A DNA stretch of 6,593 nt from an uncultured Syntrophomonadaceae bacterium (GCA_944391275.1 CALXSZ010000011.1:1-6593); one strand, 5' to 3'; positions 1-6,336 are shown, numbered from the stretch's first letter. The notes: generated by a model not told the origin, from the letters alone. Translations and numbers: made by a program.

Positions 1-1565
1 CGATACCGCTCCAATAACCTTGCTTTACTCTCTCTTCCCTGAATCATCCATTCTAAAGGGACGTCGGTTAATCGTAAAGACGCCGTTTCATAAACCTGCT
101 GCAACATTTTATAAGAAGTGAAGAGCACAAACGTATGACCTTGGGTCTGCCGCAAAACTTTTTCCACGATATCCGATACAAATTGCGTAAAAGCCTCTGA
201 ATCCCAACGCGGAGACGGTGCGAACGCCGGTTGGTAAACCAAGGCGTTCTCCCGATAACAAAACGGAGAATTCAATTTTAACGTATAGGTTGTATCTTCA
301 GGCAGACCCAATTGACGGCGGACATGTTCAAATGTATTTCCAATGGTTAAAGTGGCAGAAACTAAAATCGCATTCTTCTTTTCCCAAATTTTTTGCATTT
401 GTTCGGATAAATCAATGGGCGCATAAAAACAACTGTCATTTTCATGCCAATAAACAGCGGTTTCTATACGATGCTCCAACCAAATTTTCAAATCGTCCCG
501 TACTTTTTGCAAATCGTTATAGAAATTAACAACGCTCGTTCCCTGCAAACCTTCCCCACTTTTTTTGGTTTGTTCTTGTACCCAGCAAATATCCGATTCA
601 AAAGCTTCCATGTGCTCAAGCAAATCCCATCCTTCCGGGTACTCCTGCACTTCAACATCTCGTCCGTCCTCTCCCAAACTGTTAAAAAACAAAGCGGCTA
701 AAGCCAATAATTTTTGTTTCCATTGCATCAATATCGACGATCTTTCCGCAAAAGAAAAAGCCTCCATGCACGGAGAAGTATCTGCCAATTGATAAATTTC
801 CCGGATGCGGGATAAATGAATTCCTACGGTCAGACTGTTCGTCGCATTGTTTTCCAAATTATGCGCTTCGTCAAAAAGAATATGGTTATAATCGGGGAAA
901 ACGGGCTGTTGCATCAGATCAACCAAGACCAGGGCATGGTTGGTTACAATGACATGGGCCTCCTTTAAATTCCAACGGCTGCGATTAAAATAACATTGGG
1001 CAGCATAGATACAATCTTGTCCGAGACAATCATGCGATTCACAGCGAATTTGCCGCCAAAGGTCTTCCGACACATCCGGCAGGCTGGAACGTTCTCCGTC
1101 GCTATCGATTAAGGCCGCTTCCAATTGTTCTTTTTCCGAATCCGGTAAATCGGAGAAAAGATTATTCATGGTTTGGTAAAATTTATTTAAACACAAATAA
1201 TTATGATGTCCTTTTGCAACAGCAAAAACAATTTGAGGATACATTTTCTGTAAAAAAGGAATATCCTTTAGCGTTAATTGATCCATTAGCGTCAGCGTAT
1301 TCGTAGCAATTACGATGCGCTCGCTGCGATGGCTTTGCAAGTACTCGCATAATGCCGTTAAGTAAGCGAAACTTTTCCCTATTCCGGTTCCGGCTTCAAC
1401 CAAAGCGACATGCTGTGGCGTATCCGCAAATTCCAAAAATCTCCGCAGAAATTGGGTCATTATAACCTGTTCCTGGCGCTCTTCTCTTTTTTCCCCTAAA
1501 CTTCGTATCACTTGTTCTAAAGCCTGTTCCGCTTCTTTATTGAGTTTTTCCCGCATATTTAACAT
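1..1565 (-). CDS. dinG: DinG/XPD-family ATP-dependent DNA helicase with Fe-S cluster (partial, C-terminus outside window)
   Basis: An uninterrupted reading frame of 521 codons runs to the left edge, so the C-terminal helicase motifs are missing; E. coli DinG is about 716 residues. Visible motifs in order: Walker A EAGTGIGKS (residues 57-65), KGHHNYLC (118-125), cysteines at 180, 185 and 191, DEAH box (232-235), SATL motif III (403-406) and an FTSY segment (482-485). C125 plus C180-x4-C185-x5-C191 matches the four Fe-S ligand positions of DinG, so a 4Fe-4S cluster is inferred. The family unwinds DNA 5'-3' using ATP and helps resolve R-loops, forks or damaged DNA. There is no N-terminal DnaQ-like exonuclease domain, unlike B. 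subtilis DinG. The chosen ATG at 1565 has GAGGG five bases upstream; an in-frame ATG at 1556 is the alternative. The start lies inside the end of the upstream rarD gene, suggesting cotranscription and translational coupling. Confidence 0.93.
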   Translation of the reverse strand, partial: MLNMREKLNKEAEQALEQVIRSLGEKREERQEQVIMTQFLRRFLEFADTPQHVALVEAGTGIGKSFAYLTALCEYLQSHRSERIVIATNTLTLMDQLTLKDIPFLQKMYPQIVFAVAKGHHNYLCLNKFYQTMNNLFSDLPDSEKEQLEAALIDSDGERSSLPDVSEDLWRQIRCESHDCLGQDCIYAAQCYFNRSRWNLKEAHVIVTNHALVLVDLMQQPVFPDYNHILFDEAHNLENNATNSLTVGIHLSRIREIYQLADTSPCMEAFSFAERSSILMQWKQKLLALAALFFNSLGEDGRDVEVQEYPEGWDLLEHMEAFESDICWVQEQTKKSGEGLQGTSVVNFYNDLQKVRDDLKIWLEHRIETAVYWHENDSCFYAPIDLSEQMQKIWEKKNAILVSATLTIGNTFEHVRRQLGLPEDTTYTLKLNSPFCYRENALVYQPAFAPSPRWDSEAFTQFVSDIVEKVLRQTQGHTFVLFTSYKMLQQVYETASLRLTDVPLEWMIQGRESKARLLERY

Positions 1566-2535
1566 ATTTTCCCTCTAATTGTCGTGTCTCCATCTCTGAA
1601 TCGGATTTTTGTATTTTTTGATTCATTCCTCGATCCTTTTTATTGAAATGAAAATGAAATCTATCCGATAAAGAAAATAAAAGAACTCCCAACCAAATAA
1701 AGCTGAATGAAACACCATGGGCCATTGAAAAATTTTCTTGATAGAGCCATACGCCCAGTACGAGCTGAATGGTTGGATTAAGATATTGTAGAAATCCCGC
1801 TATGGAAAGGGGTAACAATAAAACCCCCATAGAAAATAATAAAAGTGGAATCAACGTGATCAGTCCAGCTCCCATTAATAAAACGGCCGTATGTCCATTC
1901 GAAAAAAAATGATCCATCCCTTTCGCCCAAAGATAGAGTAGGTACGGTACCGAAAAAAAGCACATTACAGCAGATTCTAAGGCCATCCCGCTCAACGCCT
2001 TTTTTACTCCAATTTTTTTCTTCAATAATCCATAAAGTCCAAAAGAAAAAGCAATTCCTAATGAAATCCAGGGAGGTTGGCCTTGATAAATCCCGATATT
2101 TAAAACGCCCAAAAAAGCAAGAAAAACGCCTAATTTTTGCCAATTCGATAGTTTTTCTCTTAAAAAAATAACTCCCAAAAGAACATTCACCAATGGATTG
2201 ATATAACTACCTAAACTGCTTTCTACAATATGTCCGCTTTGTACAGCAAGAATATTCGCCAACCAATTGATATTTAACATTACGGCTGCCAGAATAAATA
2301 AGCCGATTTTTTTCTCTTTGCACAGATCTACCCATGTATCTTTTACCGTTTTGAGTGTGCCGGTACAGAATAATGCAACAAGCGAAGCAATGAAACACCA
2401 TATTACCCGATGATGCAGTACTTCCATGGAAGGCACGTCGTCAATCTGTTTCCAATAAACCGGATGTACGCCCCATATGAAATAGGCTAAGAGCATAAAA
2501 CTGATTCCTTTTTGTTTTTCATTCATGGATTTCAT
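1537..2535 (-). CDS. rarD: RarD-like EamA/DMT-family transporter
   Basis: A 332-residue inner-membrane protein of the drug/metabolite transporter superfamily, with about ten hydrophobic segments in two EamA repeats. RarD hallmarks are visible: YFIWG near residues 18-22, HRVIW at 42-46, INPLVN at 112-117 in the first repeat and LQYLNPT at 250-255 in the second. E. coli RarD was named for a chloramphenicol-related phenotype, but the natural substrate of the family is not firmly known, so I infer only small-molecule export or import. The start at 2535 is chosen because a GGGG stretch lies nine bases upstream and the alignment to family N-termini begins just after it; the frame is open back to an ATG at 2562, which has no ribosome site and would add nine residues. 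The protein is longer than the usual 290-300 residues because of a hydrophilic tail after about residue 290. That tail's coding sequence carries the ribosome site and start of dinG. Confidence 0.9.
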   Translation of the reverse strand: MKSMNEKQKGISFMLLAYFIWGVHPVYWKQIDDVPSMEVLHHRVIWCFIASLVALFCTGTLKTVKDTWVDLCKEKKIGLFILAAVMLNINWLANILAVQSGHIVESSLGSYINPLVNVLLGVIFLREKLSNWQKLGVFLAFLGVLNIGIYQGQPPWISLGIAFSFGLYGLLKKKIGVKKALSGMALESAVMCFFSVPYLLYLWAKGMDHFFSNGHTAVLLMGAGLITLIPLLLFSMGVLLLPLSIAGFLQYLNPTIQLVLGVWLYQENFSMAHGVSFSFIWLGVLLFSLSDRFHFHFNKKDRGMNQKIQKSDSEMETRQLEGKYVKYAGKTQ

Positions 2536-2597
2536 GGTAATATTCCCCATACACACGCGCATAGTCTATAAAGATATTTTATAAATGAAGCATCCAT
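2532..2597 (-). CDS. Possible 21-residue leader peptide upstream of rarD
   Basis: A short frame begins MDASFIKYLY, is rich in aromatic and hydrophobic residues with two cysteines, and ends in TGA that shares the ATGA overlap with the chosen rarD start. An AGAGG element sits 11 bases before its ATG. The exact four-base overlap is typical of translational coupling. However, the nearest promoter-like -10 (TATAAG, 2612-2617) overlaps that AGAGG, so the transcript may begin downstream of it. I do not recognise the peptide, and it may be a chance frame. Confidence 0.3.
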   Translation of the reverse strand: MDASFIKYLYRLCACVWGILP

Positions 2598-2887
2598 CTT
2601 ACCGTATTCCTCTTATACGAAGAAAATAGTTCTTGATCGCAAGAAGAAAAAACACTTCTTGCAGAAAACAGGAAATCTTTGCGTATAGACCGCTGTTTTT
2701 CATACTTATAAAGGTTTGGCTTCTTTTTAGTTTATATTGTATTCATTTATTTTACCATACTTTGATTTCAAAACACCAGAAATGGATATTTTTCTTGCTT
2801 AATTTTCCTTTTTGTGCAATTGATCGACGATCATATAGACAATTTATATATTTTACACGGTTTTTTCTCTTAATCCTCAATACCTTC
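2598..2887. other. AT-rich intergenic region between divergent rarD and lipoprotein genes
   Basis: This stretch has no gene I can support. It should hold the minus-strand promoter for rarD-dinG, but the best candidate (TTGCGA at 2637-2642, 19-base spacer, TATAAG at 2612-2617) is weak. It also contains a 24-bp inverted repeat at 2639-2662 and a 13-bp palindrome at 2821-2833, listed separately. A plus-strand frame of about 100 codons from 2633 has a non-ATG start, no ribosome site and composition dominated by F, I, L and K as expected from random AT-rich DNA, so it is not called. Confidence 0.6.
2639..2662. repeat. 24-bp perfect inverted repeat (8-bp arms)
   Basis: GCAAGAAG at 2639-2646 and CTTCTTGC at 2655-2662 are exact reverse complements separated by eight bases. 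It lies about 42 bp upstream of the leader ORF start and touches the weak -35 candidate for rarD. No U-tract follows on either strand, so it is not an ordinary terminator; an operator is possible. Confidence 0.5.
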
Positions 2888-2916
2888 TTGAAAAATGTCG
2901 AAGTTCATGGTATTGT
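2888..2916 (+). promoter_or_regulatory. Sigma-A-type promoter for the lipoprotein gene
   Basis: TTGAAA at 2888-2893 and TATTGT at 2911-2916 are separated by exactly 17 bases, close to the consensus TTGACA-17-TATAAT. Transcription would begin near 2923 and give a 5' leader of about 110 bases before the gene. Confidence 0.65.
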
Positions 2917-3033
2917 GAGTAGTAGAATCTGCGTTTAAAGGGGATAAACGCAAAAGAGATAAGGGAGAATGTTTACTGCTTTTCATTGAGCCGAAAGAAA
3001 GGATTTTCTCTTCTAAATTTATAATGAAAGGAT

Positions 3034-3711
3034 ATGAATGGAAACTTGAAAACGAAAAAATGGATATCAATTTTTTTAATGTTGTCATTGTTGGCTTCCC
3101 TTGTTGCCGTATCGGGATGCGGTCAGTCACAATCCGGTGAATCGGATTCCCCTGTTTTAGGAGCTAGAGAAGAAGCCAGTTCCGCGGCAAGAGAAGTTAT
3201 GGACGCCATCGATGGAATCGGTCCGGTCACGTTACAAAGTGAAGAAATGATTACGGAAATTGAAGCGTTATACGATGCTTTAACGGAGGAAGAAAAAGCG
3301 GAAGTAAGCAATTATGACGTTTTAGTAGCCGCTCGGAGCGCATTGGATCAATTAAAGTTACAGGAATTTGCTTCCGATTATCTCATTCAGGCGAAAACTT
3401 CCTTCTTATATCCGGAAGACGTTTCGCTGAATCACGTTTATGTAACCGAAGCTGCGGATCAAAATGGTGCGTACTATTTTACTTATGACCTTACGGTTAA
3501 AAACATTGTAGGGGAAGAAGAACAACGCCTCTACGGCAATACCTCTCCCATTGCCCTTAATGATGAATCTTTAGCCCTTTTAGCCCAGAGCGTCGCTTTA
3601 TCGGGTTTAATTGGGAGCAACTATTGGGATTGTTCTGTTCAGCTTTCGGTAGAAGGACAAGAACTCAGTTCGCCGGCTATCCAAGCGAATTATGAAGCGA
3701 GTTTTTTATAA
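3034..3711 (+). CDS. Secreted lipoprotein of unknown function with one helical surface-protein repeat
   Basis: 225 residues. A basic N-terminus (KTKK), a hydrophobic core and the lipobox VSGC ending at Cys29 mark a type II signal peptide, so the mature protein should be lipid-anchored on the outer face of the membrane. A polar linker follows (30-50). Residues about 57-108 match a helical repeat seen in many clostridial extracellular proteins: IGPVTL, then SEE, YDALTEEEK and VSNYDVLVAA. Only one copy is present. Residues about 113-225 form a mixed domain with a single cysteine (C200) that I do not recognise. The start is uncertain: GAAAGGA lies only a base or so before ATG 3034, while TTG at 3046 would give a better-spaced ribosome site and a typical (M)KTKKW lipoprotein start; a stop codon at 3025 blocks any longer start. 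It is the only plus-strand gene here and appears monocistronic, with its own promoter and terminator. Confidence 0.85.
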   Translation: MNGNLKTKKWISIFLMLSLLASLVAVSGCGQSQSGESDSPVLGAREEASSAAREVMDAIDGIGPVTLQSEEMITEIEALYDALTEEEKAEVSNYDVLVAARSALDQLKLQEFASDYLIQAKTSFLYPEDVSLNHVYVTEAADQNGAYYFTYDLTVKNIVGEEEQRLYGNTSPIALNDESLALLAQSVALSGLIGSNYWDCSVQLSVEGQELSSPAIQANYEASFL

Positions 3712-3717
3712 AGTCTT

Positions 3718-3757
3718 AAAAAAAATCAAGCCGATATCGACGGCTTGATTTTTTTTT
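3718..3757. terminator. Bidirectional intrinsic terminator between the lipoprotein gene and thrC
   Basis: ATCAAGCCG (3725-3733) pairs perfectly with CGGCTTGAT (3741-3749) around a seven-base loop. A run of A precedes it and a run of T follows it (T through 3757), so the hairpin carries a U-tract in both directions. It begins six bases after the lipoprotein stop codon and nine bases from the thrC stop codon, serving both convergent genes. Confidence 0.92.
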
Positions 3758-3765
3758 GTTATACT

Positions 3766-5262
3766 TTAATCCTTTTTTATCTGAAGATAATCCATCAAAA
3801 CTGGGGAAATTTCTTCTTTATTAACCACCGTGGTATGCAAAACCGGACGCTGATCTAAATCTCTCAAACCCTGGGGAATCGGGAGGTTTGTCGCTTCAGA
3901 AAGTTTTTTTAACAAAGTGAATTCATCTGTTTTTTGAATAGCCGTTTCTCCCATGATTGCCTTTACAACACTTCCGGCAAATTTAAAGGGACTCGCCGTC
4001 GATGCAATAAGCGTCGTTCGTGTATCGTTCGTCTCTTTTCGATATTGCTGATAAACATGATAAGCAACCGCCGTATGCGTATCGAGTAAGTAATGATCAT
4101 CCCGCCAGACCTGAGCAATCGTTTTATACGTCATCGCATCATCGGCATACCCTGCCCAAAACAAAGCCTGAATTTTTTCAAGCGTCTTTCGATCGACTGT
4201 ATAACGGCCTTCCGTGCTCAACTGTCGCATCCATTCAGAAATTTTTTCTCCATCCTGATCCGTCAAATCGTATAATAATCTTTCTAAATTGGAAGAAATG
4301 AGAATATCCATGGAAGGGGAAATGGTTTTTTCGAACAAGCGATTGCGATCATAGGTTCCTGTACGAATAAAATCAGTTAATACCTTATTCGAATTTGAAG
4401 CGCATATGAGACGGTGAATGGGCGCACCCAGTTTTTTCGCATAATATGCTGCTAAAATGTTGCCAAAGTTTCCAGTGGGTACGACAATATTAATTTCTTC
4501 CTGCATTCCTTTTTGCTGAAAAGTTGCGCAAGCCGAAATATAGTAAACGATCTGGGGTAAAAGTCGGCCCCAATTAATCGAGTTAGCAGAGGAAAGTTGG
4601 ATGTGGTTTTTCGCTAAATCTTCTGCAATTTCTTTATCGTTAAAAATCTTTTTTACCGCATTTTGCGCATCATCAAAATTGCCCCGGATGGCAGCCACCA
4701 TAACATTCTTCCCAGTTTGCGTAACCATTTGTTGCTTTTGCACCTGGCTAACGCCTTGTTCCGGGAAAAACACAACGATTTTCGTCCCAGATACATCTTT
4801 AAATCCTTCCAGCGCAGCTTTGCCGGTATCCCCTGAGGTCGCCACCAGAATAACGATTTCATTCTTTTCTTTGTTCTTTTTTGCGCTGACCGTTAATAAA
4901 TACGGCAAAATCTGTAACGCCATATCTTTAAAGGCGCAAGTCGGTCCATGCCATAACTCCTGAATTGCCAAAGAATCGTGAAGGAATACGAGCGGAGCCA
5001 TTTCCGGCGTATCAAAGTTTTTCTCATTGTAAGCCCCGTTTACACAATAATCAATTTCCTCATCCGTAAAATCCAAAAACTTTTTAAGAATCCGTTTCGC
5101 CCGATTGGGATATGAGGTATGTTGAATAAACGTCCAATCCTCATTCGTCAGTATAGGGAATTCTTCTGGAACAAATAAACCGCCGTCACACGCTAACCCC
5201 TGTATAATCGCTTGAGATGCGGTAATTTTTCGTTGGATCCCTCTTGTACTTTGATAATCCAT
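3766..5262 (-). CDS. thrC: Threonine synthase
   Basis: 498 residues, full length for the longer ThrC type. The cytoplasmic PLP enzyme converts O-phosphohomoserine and water to threonine and phosphate, the last step of threonine synthesis. The N-terminal segment (residues 5-30, STRG to GLACDGGLFVP) is characteristic. The PLP lysine is K112 in HGPTCAFKDMALQ. Other family motifs are ATSGDTG (141-147), GNFDDAQ (194-200), SSANSINWGRLLPQ (224-237), the phosphate-binding PTGNFGN (262-268), DTHTAVA (394-400) and ASTASPFKF (420-428). All key residues look intact. The start is supported by AGAAAGGA ending about ten bases before ATG 5262. No promoter is visible in the 33 bases between the upstream hairpin and the start, so expression may depend on read-through or attenuation from a promoter further upstream. 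No hom or thrB is next to it in the window; an aspartokinase gene lies 1.2 kb upstream on the same strand. Confidence 0.97.
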   Translation of the reverse strand: MDYQSTRGIQRKITASQAIIQGLACDGGLFVPEEFPILTNEDWTFIQHTSYPNRAKRILKKFLDFTDEEIDYCVNGAYNEKNFDTPEMAPLVFLHDSLAIQELWHGPTCAFKDMALQILPYLLTVSAKKNKEKNEIVILVATSGDTGKAALEGFKDVSGTKIVVFFPEQGVSQVQKQQMVTQTGKNVMVAAIRGNFDDAQNAVKKIFNDKEIAEDLAKNHIQLSSANSINWGRLLPQIVYYISACATFQQKGMQEEINIVVPTGNFGNILAAYYAKKLGAPIHRLICASNSNKVLTDFIRTGTYDRNRLFEKTISPSMDILISSNLERLLYDLTDQDGEKISEWMRQLSTEGRYTVDRKTLEKIQALFWAGYADDAMTYKTIAQVWRDDHYLLDTHTAVAYHVYQQYRKETNDTRTTLIASTASPFKFAGSVVKAIMGETAIQKTDEFTLLKKLSEATNLPIPQGLRDLDQRPVLHTTVVNKEEISPVLMDYLQIKKD

Positions 5263-5295
5263 CTTTTAACGATCCTTTCTTTGACTGAAATAACA

Positions 5296-5318
5296 AATAA
5301 AAAAGCGCCTCAAGCGCT
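5296..5318 (-). terminator. Intrinsic terminator after the SHOCT gene, possibly a thrC attenuator
   Basis: On the minus strand AGCGC pairs with GCGCT around TTGAG and is followed by six Ts. It lies 50 bases after the SHOCT gene stop and 33 bases before the thrC start codon. It clearly looks like a terminator; whether it is simple or regulated is open. Confidence 0.8.
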
Positions 5319-5368
5319 CTGTTAACAAACATGAACCATTATTGGTTAAAAACCGATTGTAGACTGCG

Positions 5369-5737
5369 CTATTTTTCTTCGGGCAGTAAGTCCATCTTTT
5401 TCTCCAGCAGTTGTTGCTTTTTCTCTTCAAATTCCTGCTCGGTCAAAATCCCGTCCTCTTTTAAATCGGAAAGTTTTTTTATCTGATCCTCCAGCGTGTT
5501 TCCATTTTTATTTTGATCAACAATGACTTGTTCTTGCCCGGCATTTTGCTTGGGTTCTTTATAAATAAGATACAGAAAAACGGCACAAAGCGGTATGGCC
5601 AAAAGCAAACCTAATAAGACTTCGCCTACCATACAAGCCACAAATCCGCCTAAGCCTAAACCCAATTTTCCTTTGACTCCACCTGCAATCGCGGGAATTG
5701 CCCCAACAATCATACCCACAATCAATAAATACAGCAT
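5369..5737 (-). CDS. Small membrane protein with C-terminal SHOCT domain
   Basis: 122 residues. Residues 1-20 and about 30-58 are hydrophobic, glycine-rich membrane segments; a polar linker (59-80) rich in K, Q and N follows. Residues about 82-113 (LEDQIKKLSDLKEDG, then ILTEQEFEEKK) form a SHOCT domain, a short C-terminal helical module thought to mediate oligomerisation, often with membrane-associated proteins of unknown role. The product probably sits in the cytoplasmic membrane with the SHOCT domain in the cytoplasm; a specific function cannot be assigned. The ATG at 5737 follows AAGTAGGTG with five bases of spacing, a good ribosome site. It has its own promoter-like -10 upstream and a hairpin terminator downstream, so it may be monocistronic, although read-through into thrC is possible. 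Confidence 0.85.
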   Translation of the reverse strand: MLYLLIVGMIVGAIPAIAGGVKGKLGLGLGGFVACMVGEVLLGLLLAIPLCAVFLYLIYKEPKQNAGQEQVIVDQNKNGNTLEDQIKKLSDLKEDGILTEQEFEEKKQQLLEKKMDLLPEEK

Positions 5738-5766
5738 GCTAACACCTACTTTCTATTTTATTCTTT

Positions 5767-5797
5767 ATTATACCGTTTTTCATCATTGTAATGTAAA
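5767..5797 (-). promoter_or_regulatory. Probable promoter of the SHOCT gene
   Basis: A perfect TATAAT -10 lies at 5767-5772 on the minus strand. The -35 is weaker in spacing: TTTACA at 5792-5797 with 19 bases, or TTACAT at 5791-5796 with 18. The start codon is about 30 bases downstream of the -10. Confidence 0.55.
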
Positions 5798-6190
5798 AAA
5801 CAGTCATTTGCAATCTATTTCTCCCTATATTCTTTTCATTTGATATTCTTTTCATTTGGGAATTTAACCATTACCATTATTTTCCCAGCGTATATCGTTA
5901 CAAAGAAAGGACCGGCCATTTGCTTCTCTTCAATATTTTCATGCAATCCATATCCTGCTAAACTATAAAGAATCTAAAAACGTGGAGCAAGCTGCAATTT
6001 GGCCAGTATGTTATATTGCAGAAAATTTTTTCGATACGAAAATAATGTTGGAAAACCAGCGCATCTATTTTCTAAATGCATCGATAATCATTTTTCGCTT
6101 CAAAATATTAGAAAAATTTCAAGATGAATCAGCATTAAAAATAGGCGGCGCTTTTTCCATCATAAAGTTGTGCGCGAGCTGTTTTTAAAC
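5798..6190. other. AT-rich intergenic region without a supported gene
   Basis: I see no convincing gene on either strand. A plus-strand frame at 5982-6188 starts with GTG, has no ribosome site and resembles nothing. On the minus strand, 5836-5973 is open for 45 codons with protein-like composition (for example MAGPFFVTIYAGK) but without a clear start, and a promoter-like pair TTGCTC (5985-5990), 17 bases, TATAGT (5962-5967) lies just upstream of it. A 16-bp tandem duplication at 5827-5858 overlaps its end. A decayed gene or a small unrecognised one is possible. Confidence 0.5.
5827..5858. repeat. Two exact tandem copies of a 16-bp unit
   Basis: ATATTCTTTTCATTTG occurs at 5827-5842 and again directly at 5843-5858 with no mismatch. 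It lies 30 bp upstream of the SHOCT gene -35 region. It may be a replication-slippage duplication or paired binding sites. Confidence 0.9.
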
Positions 6191-6247
6191 ATAAAAAATG
6201 CAGAGTGTCGTTACAAGAATCTGTGAAACCTATAAGGACACTCTGCA
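6190..6247 (-). terminator. Intrinsic terminator of tRNA-Pro with a long loop
   Basis: On the minus strand TGCAGAGTGTC (6237-6247) pairs perfectly with GACACTCTGCA (6199-6209), followed by six Ts (6193-6198). The loop is 27 bases, longer than usual. The stem begins at the base next to the encoded CCA end of the tRNA, and the final A of CCA (6248) can add a twelfth pair. Confidence 0.85.
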
Positions 6248-6325
6248 TGGTCGGAGTGACTGGATTTGAACCAGCGGCCTCTACGTCCCCAACGTAGCGC
6301 TCATACCAAGCTGAGCTACACCCCG
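6248..6325 (-). tRNA. tRNA-Pro, anticodon GGG
   Basis: The 78-base sequence folds into a full cloverleaf: acceptor CGGGGTG with CACTCCG (one G-U pair), D stem GCTC/GAGC, anticodon stem CTACG/CGTAG with loop TTGGGGA giving anticodon GGG, five-base variable loop AGGCC, T stem GCTGG/CCAGT with loop TTCAAAT, discriminator A and encoded CCA. G37 after the anticodon is normal for proline tRNA. The D loop is ten bases, one more than in many proline tRNAs (AGCTTGGTAT), within the tolerated variation. It reads CCC and CCU codons. It stands alone with its own promoter and terminator. Confidence 0.97.
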
Positions 6326-6336
6326 ACGCAACGCTA

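Noticed and set aside
218..792. Several plus-strand open frames
   Set aside because: They are antisense shadows of the helicase gene, which is open and motif-rich on the minus strand.
2633..2938. Plus-strand open frame of about 100 codons
   Set aside because: Non-ATG start without a ribosome site, low-complexity AT-driven composition, and it runs through the lipoprotein promoter.
2870..3130. Minus-strand open frame opposite the lipoprotein gene start
   Set aside because: Antisense to the signal peptide region, no family resemblance and no convincing start.
4020..4963. Plus-strand open frames inside thrC
   Set aside because: Antisense shadows of a complete, well-conserved threonine synthase.
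5263..5368. T-box or threonine leader-peptide attenuator upstream of thrC
   Set aside because: No T-box consensus, no specifier stem and no run of threonine codons; the region is too short for a T-box.
5982..6188. Plus-strand 68-codon frame
   Set aside because: GTG start, no ribosome site, no recognisable motifs, and it ends just before the tRNA terminator of the other strand.
6190..6325. Integration site of a mobile element at the tRNA 3' end
   Set aside because: No integrase gene and no duplicated tRNA 3' segment in the window; the adjacent 11-bp inverted repeat is explained by a terminator with a T-run.
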